DNA from: an uncultured bacterium
GTDB lineage: Bacteria > Armatimonadota > UBA5829 > DSUL01
DNA: 9,430 nucleotides
Direction of reading: 5' to 3'
NCBI GenBank assembly: GCA_937967775.1
Contig: CALCJH010000103.1
Span: forward strand, 1-9,430
Position numbers and translations under genes: made by a program
Shown: one piece after another, positions 6,933 to 9,430 of the stretch
Layout of the letters: the number at the start of each line of letters is the position of its first letter
Numbering within the stretch: position 1 is the stretch's first letter
Notes under the pieces: generated by a model
Databases searched by the model: none
What the model was told of the DNA's origin: nothing
The model's input: the letters and a program-made list of their open reading frames with translations, nothing else

Positions 6933-9430
6933 ATGTTGCATCTTCGCGCGCTGGCGGTTATGGCCGCGCTGGGACTTGTGGCCACAGCAGCCGGCGCTGT
7001 CACTGTGGAAGACTTTGAGGGCGGCGACCTGTCGGCTTGGTATATCAAGGCGCCGCACTACACCACTTTGTCCCTGGTCAGCCCGGGATCGGGCGGATCG
7101 GCGAACGCACTCTCCATTCAGGAGACGCCGGGCGCACTCGGCGGCCGGAGTTCAAGCGCTCTTGCACGGCGCGTCTTTCAGATTCCTGCCAACTGGTCCG
7201 GCTATACCACGCTGGAACTGGACGCGCGCATCAGTGCGGGGGAGTGGAATGGCTATTCGCTGCGGCTTTACAACGACGGCCGCAGCGTGCTGCTGCGGGG
7301 GATCCATTCGGATTCGTCCGTCACCGGATTCCGGACGTTGCGCTTCGACATCTCCGGAGTCCAGCGGGACAAGGTCACGGAGCTTCTGTTCTACCTGAAC
7401 CGGACCGCCCAGAATGCAGGACAGGCGCTGATCATTGACAACATCCGGCTGAGCACGGTCCCTGTGACGGTGGATCCCGAGCGGATGCTGGAGAACTTCT
7501 CCTCCGGGGACATCTCCCGGTGGACGCCGGGCGGGACGGTAACCGCGCCCTTTGTCAATCTATCTCTGGTCAGCGGAAACTCCCCGGGCGATTTCTCCTC
7601 CCCCGCCCAGGCGCTCTCCTCGGTGCTGAATTCCACTTCGCAGTCGGCCCTTTTCCGGTGGCGTCCGGCGAAGACGATGGACTGGTATGACTACACCACT
7701 CTAGAGTTCGACGTGCGCCTGCCGGTCGGAACAGTGACGGACGGGTTCTCCGTCAGGCTCTACAACGCCGGAGCAGACGTGCGCCTCAAGAAGTTCGTCC
7801 CGCAGTCCGGCTATGTCACCTGCCAGGTGGACATCTCGAAGATGGAGCGGGACCAGGTAAATGAAGTGCTGTTCTACGTCAACCGCACCGGGGCCTACAA
7901 TCCGGCGTCTAAGCCACAGACCCTGCATCTGGACAACCTGCGCCTGACTCGGAACCCTGTGCCGCCGACGCCGGATGTCCTCATGCTGGACGACTTCGAG
8001 AGCGGTGACTTCTTCAACTGGGACCGGGTTTACCAGGTCTACCTGGATATGCAGAGTGGTGACTTCGTGAGTTCACCGTATTCTTTCGACATCAAGCTGA
8101 CAGGAACCTCGTCTTCCGCCTACGCTCAACGCAGTTGGATTCTGGGAGGAAGTCCCACACAGGACTGGGAGGACTACAACTCGCTCGTTTTCGAGGCGAA
8201 GGTAGGGAAGGGTCTGCCGGGTCCGAACTATCCGGTGGGGTTCAGCGTCAACCCGGTGAGCGGCCCCGCCAGTTCCCAGCTCTGGTTCTATCCGTCCGGC
8301 TACGATCAGTGGGAGACCATCGCACTGGATATCAGCAACATAGACGTGGACCAGGTATCCCTGCTGCGGTTCTATGTCAACCGGTGTCTGAGAAATGACT
8401 ACAACATCGTGACCGGGGAGGGACAGATCCTGAGGCTGGATAATCTGCGCCTGTCCAAGGAGTCCGCGCCGCCTATTGTGATAGACTCGCCCGATGCCGA
8501 CGACTTCGAAGACGGCGACATCCAGGACTGGTATTACAGCAGCTACCACGAATATCCACCGGGAAGCGCGGATTACCTGGACGGCACCACCGCAGCCCTG
8601 ACCACCGATGCGTCCAGCGGCAACTATGCCCTGCAGATCACGAACCTGACCCCTCCCGGGAGCACCTCGGCCTATCGCCGCAAGACGCTCCACAGGAAGT
8701 GGGACGGCTACCGGACACTGCAGTTCGACGCCAAGATCAAGGATTCTGTCACCAGCCAGGGTTTCGCGGTGCGGCTCCGTAACTTCTCGGGCTACGGGCC
8801 GTTCCACGAGTTCACTCCCACCGGCGAGTGGCAGACCTTCAAGATAGACATCTCCGGCGACAAGGTGGGAACGACAACCACTGATGTGCGGCCGGAGGTC
8901 ATCGGCCTGCTGTTCTACGTGAACCAGCAGACCGGCTATGGCGTGGCGCAGAACGGCCAGCAGAAGCTGCTTCTGGACAACATCCGGGTGACGAACGAGC
9001 CGGTGCAGACGCAGTTCGCAAGCATCGGGGACGCCAAGCGCGTGGTCCAGAACGGGGGCGTGGTGACTCTGACGGGCAAGGTCTGCGCCGGCTACTTCCT
9101 GGACGTGGTGCCGGACCGGGAGCAGCTGACCAACCTTCGGCCAGTGTTCTTCATCGTGGAGCCGGACCGCAGCTCTGCGCTGCCGGTGGTGGTCAGTCGC
9201 AACATTCCGGATGCGCAGAAGGTGGTGCCCGCGGGCTCCGTGGTCAACGTGACCGGCGTGCTCACCTGGGGCTATGGCACCCGGTATCTCTATGCGACCT
9301 CTCTTGAGATCACAGGGACGGGCGGCCAGATACCGGCGCCGGTGTATCTGTCCAACGTCCAGTGCGGAAGCGCAGGATACGGGTTGGACGCCGGAGTGCC
9401 GCACTTCCGGGGGCTGGACACGACCGGGAT
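6933..9430 (+). CDS. Large secreted modular protein: four carbohydrate-binding-like modules plus OB-fold-like domain; 3' partial
   Basis: The frame is open from the ATG to the window edge (832 codons, no stop). A signal peptide covers residues 1-22 (Arg5, hydrophobic core, Ala-Gly-Ala site). Four tandem modules follow, each opening with a 'DFE.GD...W' type motif (D27, N188, D354, D524; spacing 161, 166, 170). Mid-module is 'Y.TL.FD.+', then 'DIS...D.V..LLFYVNR', and each ends with 'LDNIRL' (D169, D334, D503, D682). This order is that of beta-sandwich carbohydrate-binding or galactose-binding-like modules; the ligand is unknown. From about residue 692 an OB-fold-like domain begins (SIGDAKRVV, then VTLTGKV, then FIVEPDRSSAL, then VNVTGVLTWG), ending at GLDTTG where a further unit may start. 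No catalytic domain is visible, so it is probably a surface or extracellular binding protein, or the N-terminal part of an enzyme. It has its own candidate promoter and a strong ribosome binding site. Confidence 0.85.
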   Translation, partial: MLHLRALAVMAALGLVATAAGAVTVEDFEGGDLSAWYIKAPHYTTLSLVSPGSGGSANALSIQETPGALGGRSSSALARRVFQIPANWSGYTTLELDARISAGEWNGYSLRLYNDGRSVLLRGIHSDSSVTGFRTLRFDISGVQRDKVTELLFYLNRTAQNAGQALIIDNIRLSTVPVTVDPERMLENFSSGDISRWTPGGTVTAPFVNLSLVSGNSPGDFSSPAQALSSVLNSTSQSALFRWRPAKTMDWYDYTTLEFDVRLPVGTVTDGFSVRLYNAGADVRLKKFVPQSGYVTCQVDISKMERDQVNEVLFYVNRTGAYNPASKPQTLHLDNLRLTRNPVPPTPDVLMLDDFESGDFFNWDRVYQVYLDMQSGDFVSSPYSFDIKLTGTSSSAYAQRSWILGGSPTQDWEDYNSLVFEAKVGKGLPGPNYPVGFSVNPVSGPASSQLWFYPSGYDQWETIALDISNIDVDQVSLLRFYVNRCLRNDYNIVTGEGQILRLDNLRLSKESAPPIVIDSPDADDFEDGDIQDWYYSSYHEYPPGSADYLDGTTAALTTDASSGNYALQITNLTPPGSTSAYRRKTLHRKWDGYRTLQFDAKIKDSVTSQGFAVRLRNFSGYGPFHEFTPTGEWQTFKIDISGDKVGTTTTDVRPEVIGLLFYVNQQTGYGVAQNGQQKLLLDNIRVTNEPVQTQFASIGDAKRVVQNGGVVTLTGKVCAGYFLDVVPDREQLTNLRPVFFIVEPDRSSALPVVVSRNIPDAQKVVPAGSVVNVTGVLTWGYGTRYLYATSLEITGTGGQIPAPVYLSNVQCGSAGYGLDAGVPHFRGLDTTG
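7011..8996 (+). repeat. Four tandem protein-level modules of about 160-170 residues
   Basis: Start residues D27, N188, D354 and D524 of the secreted protein mark four diverged copies, with the closing Asp-Asn motifs at 169, 334, 503 and 682. The copies align in motif order but differ widely at the DNA level, so the duplication is old. The fourth copy is longer: its stretch between 'DIS' and 'LLFYVN' carries an insertion of about 7-8 residues (GDKVGTTTTDVRPEV region). Cysteines are rare and not conserved between copies. Confidence 0.8.

Noticed and set aside
8073..9404. 443-codon open frame on the minus strand
   Set aside because: It lies wholly inside the secreted modular protein gene, whose signal peptide, repeats and OB-fold-like domain are clear. 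The antisense product has no recognisable domain, no membrane segment and no evident ribosome binding site. Long antisense frames are expected in high-GC genes with strong third-position bias.
1..9430. CRISPR array, tRNA or rRNA genes
   Set aside because: No short direct repeats with regular spacers, no tRNA T-loop/acceptor pattern and no conserved rRNA segments were seen on reading the window.

Overview
The window is a high-GC bacterial segment with all recognised genes on the + strand: the 3' part of a polytopic membrane protein of the O-antigen ligase (Wzy_C) type, a complete mfd gene, a small secreted protein of unknown function, and the 5' part of a large secreted modular protein that runs off the right edge. 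The tentative assignment is Armatimonadota or a similar deep-branching, non-actinobacterial lineage. It rests mainly on the C-terminal OB-fold-like domain of the last gene, which ends in a GLDTTG motif of a style I associate with Armatimonadota secreted proteins. The CarD-like domain of Mfd also does not look actinobacterial. This is judged by eye, without a search.

Layout. Positions 2-1951 hold the ligase-like protein with C-terminal TPR-like repeats, probably involved in surface polysaccharide assembly. The 129-base gap to mfd carries an extended -10 promoter element and, just downstream of it, a perfect 9-bp terminator-like hairpin, so mfd has either a terminated upstream neighbour or a leader that can be attenuated. 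Mfd (2081-5635) is full length with all SF2 helicase motifs. A GC-rich hairpin follows it. The 157-residue secreted protein (5856-6329) has its own strong ribosome binding site and is followed by two consecutive hairpins, the second an 11-bp GC stem with a nearby T run.

Positions 6330-6932 are a 603-base non-coding stretch. It contains a 43-bp interrupted palindrome whose arms match a dispersed repeat typical of Actinobacteria (Micrococcales/Nocardioides type), a good sigma70-like promoter (TTGACC, 17 bp, TAACAT), and a roughly 175-base leader with several hairpins that ends at a strong ribosome binding site.

The last gene (6933 to beyond 9430) is an uninterrupted frame of 832 codons with no stop in the window. 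It encodes a signal peptide, four tandem modules of about 160-170 residues that look like carbohydrate-binding jelly rolls, and an OB-fold-like domain. Together with the ligase-like gene it gives the region a cell-surface flavour around the housekeeping gene mfd. No operon or functional link between mfd and the secreted proteins can be shown from the sequence.
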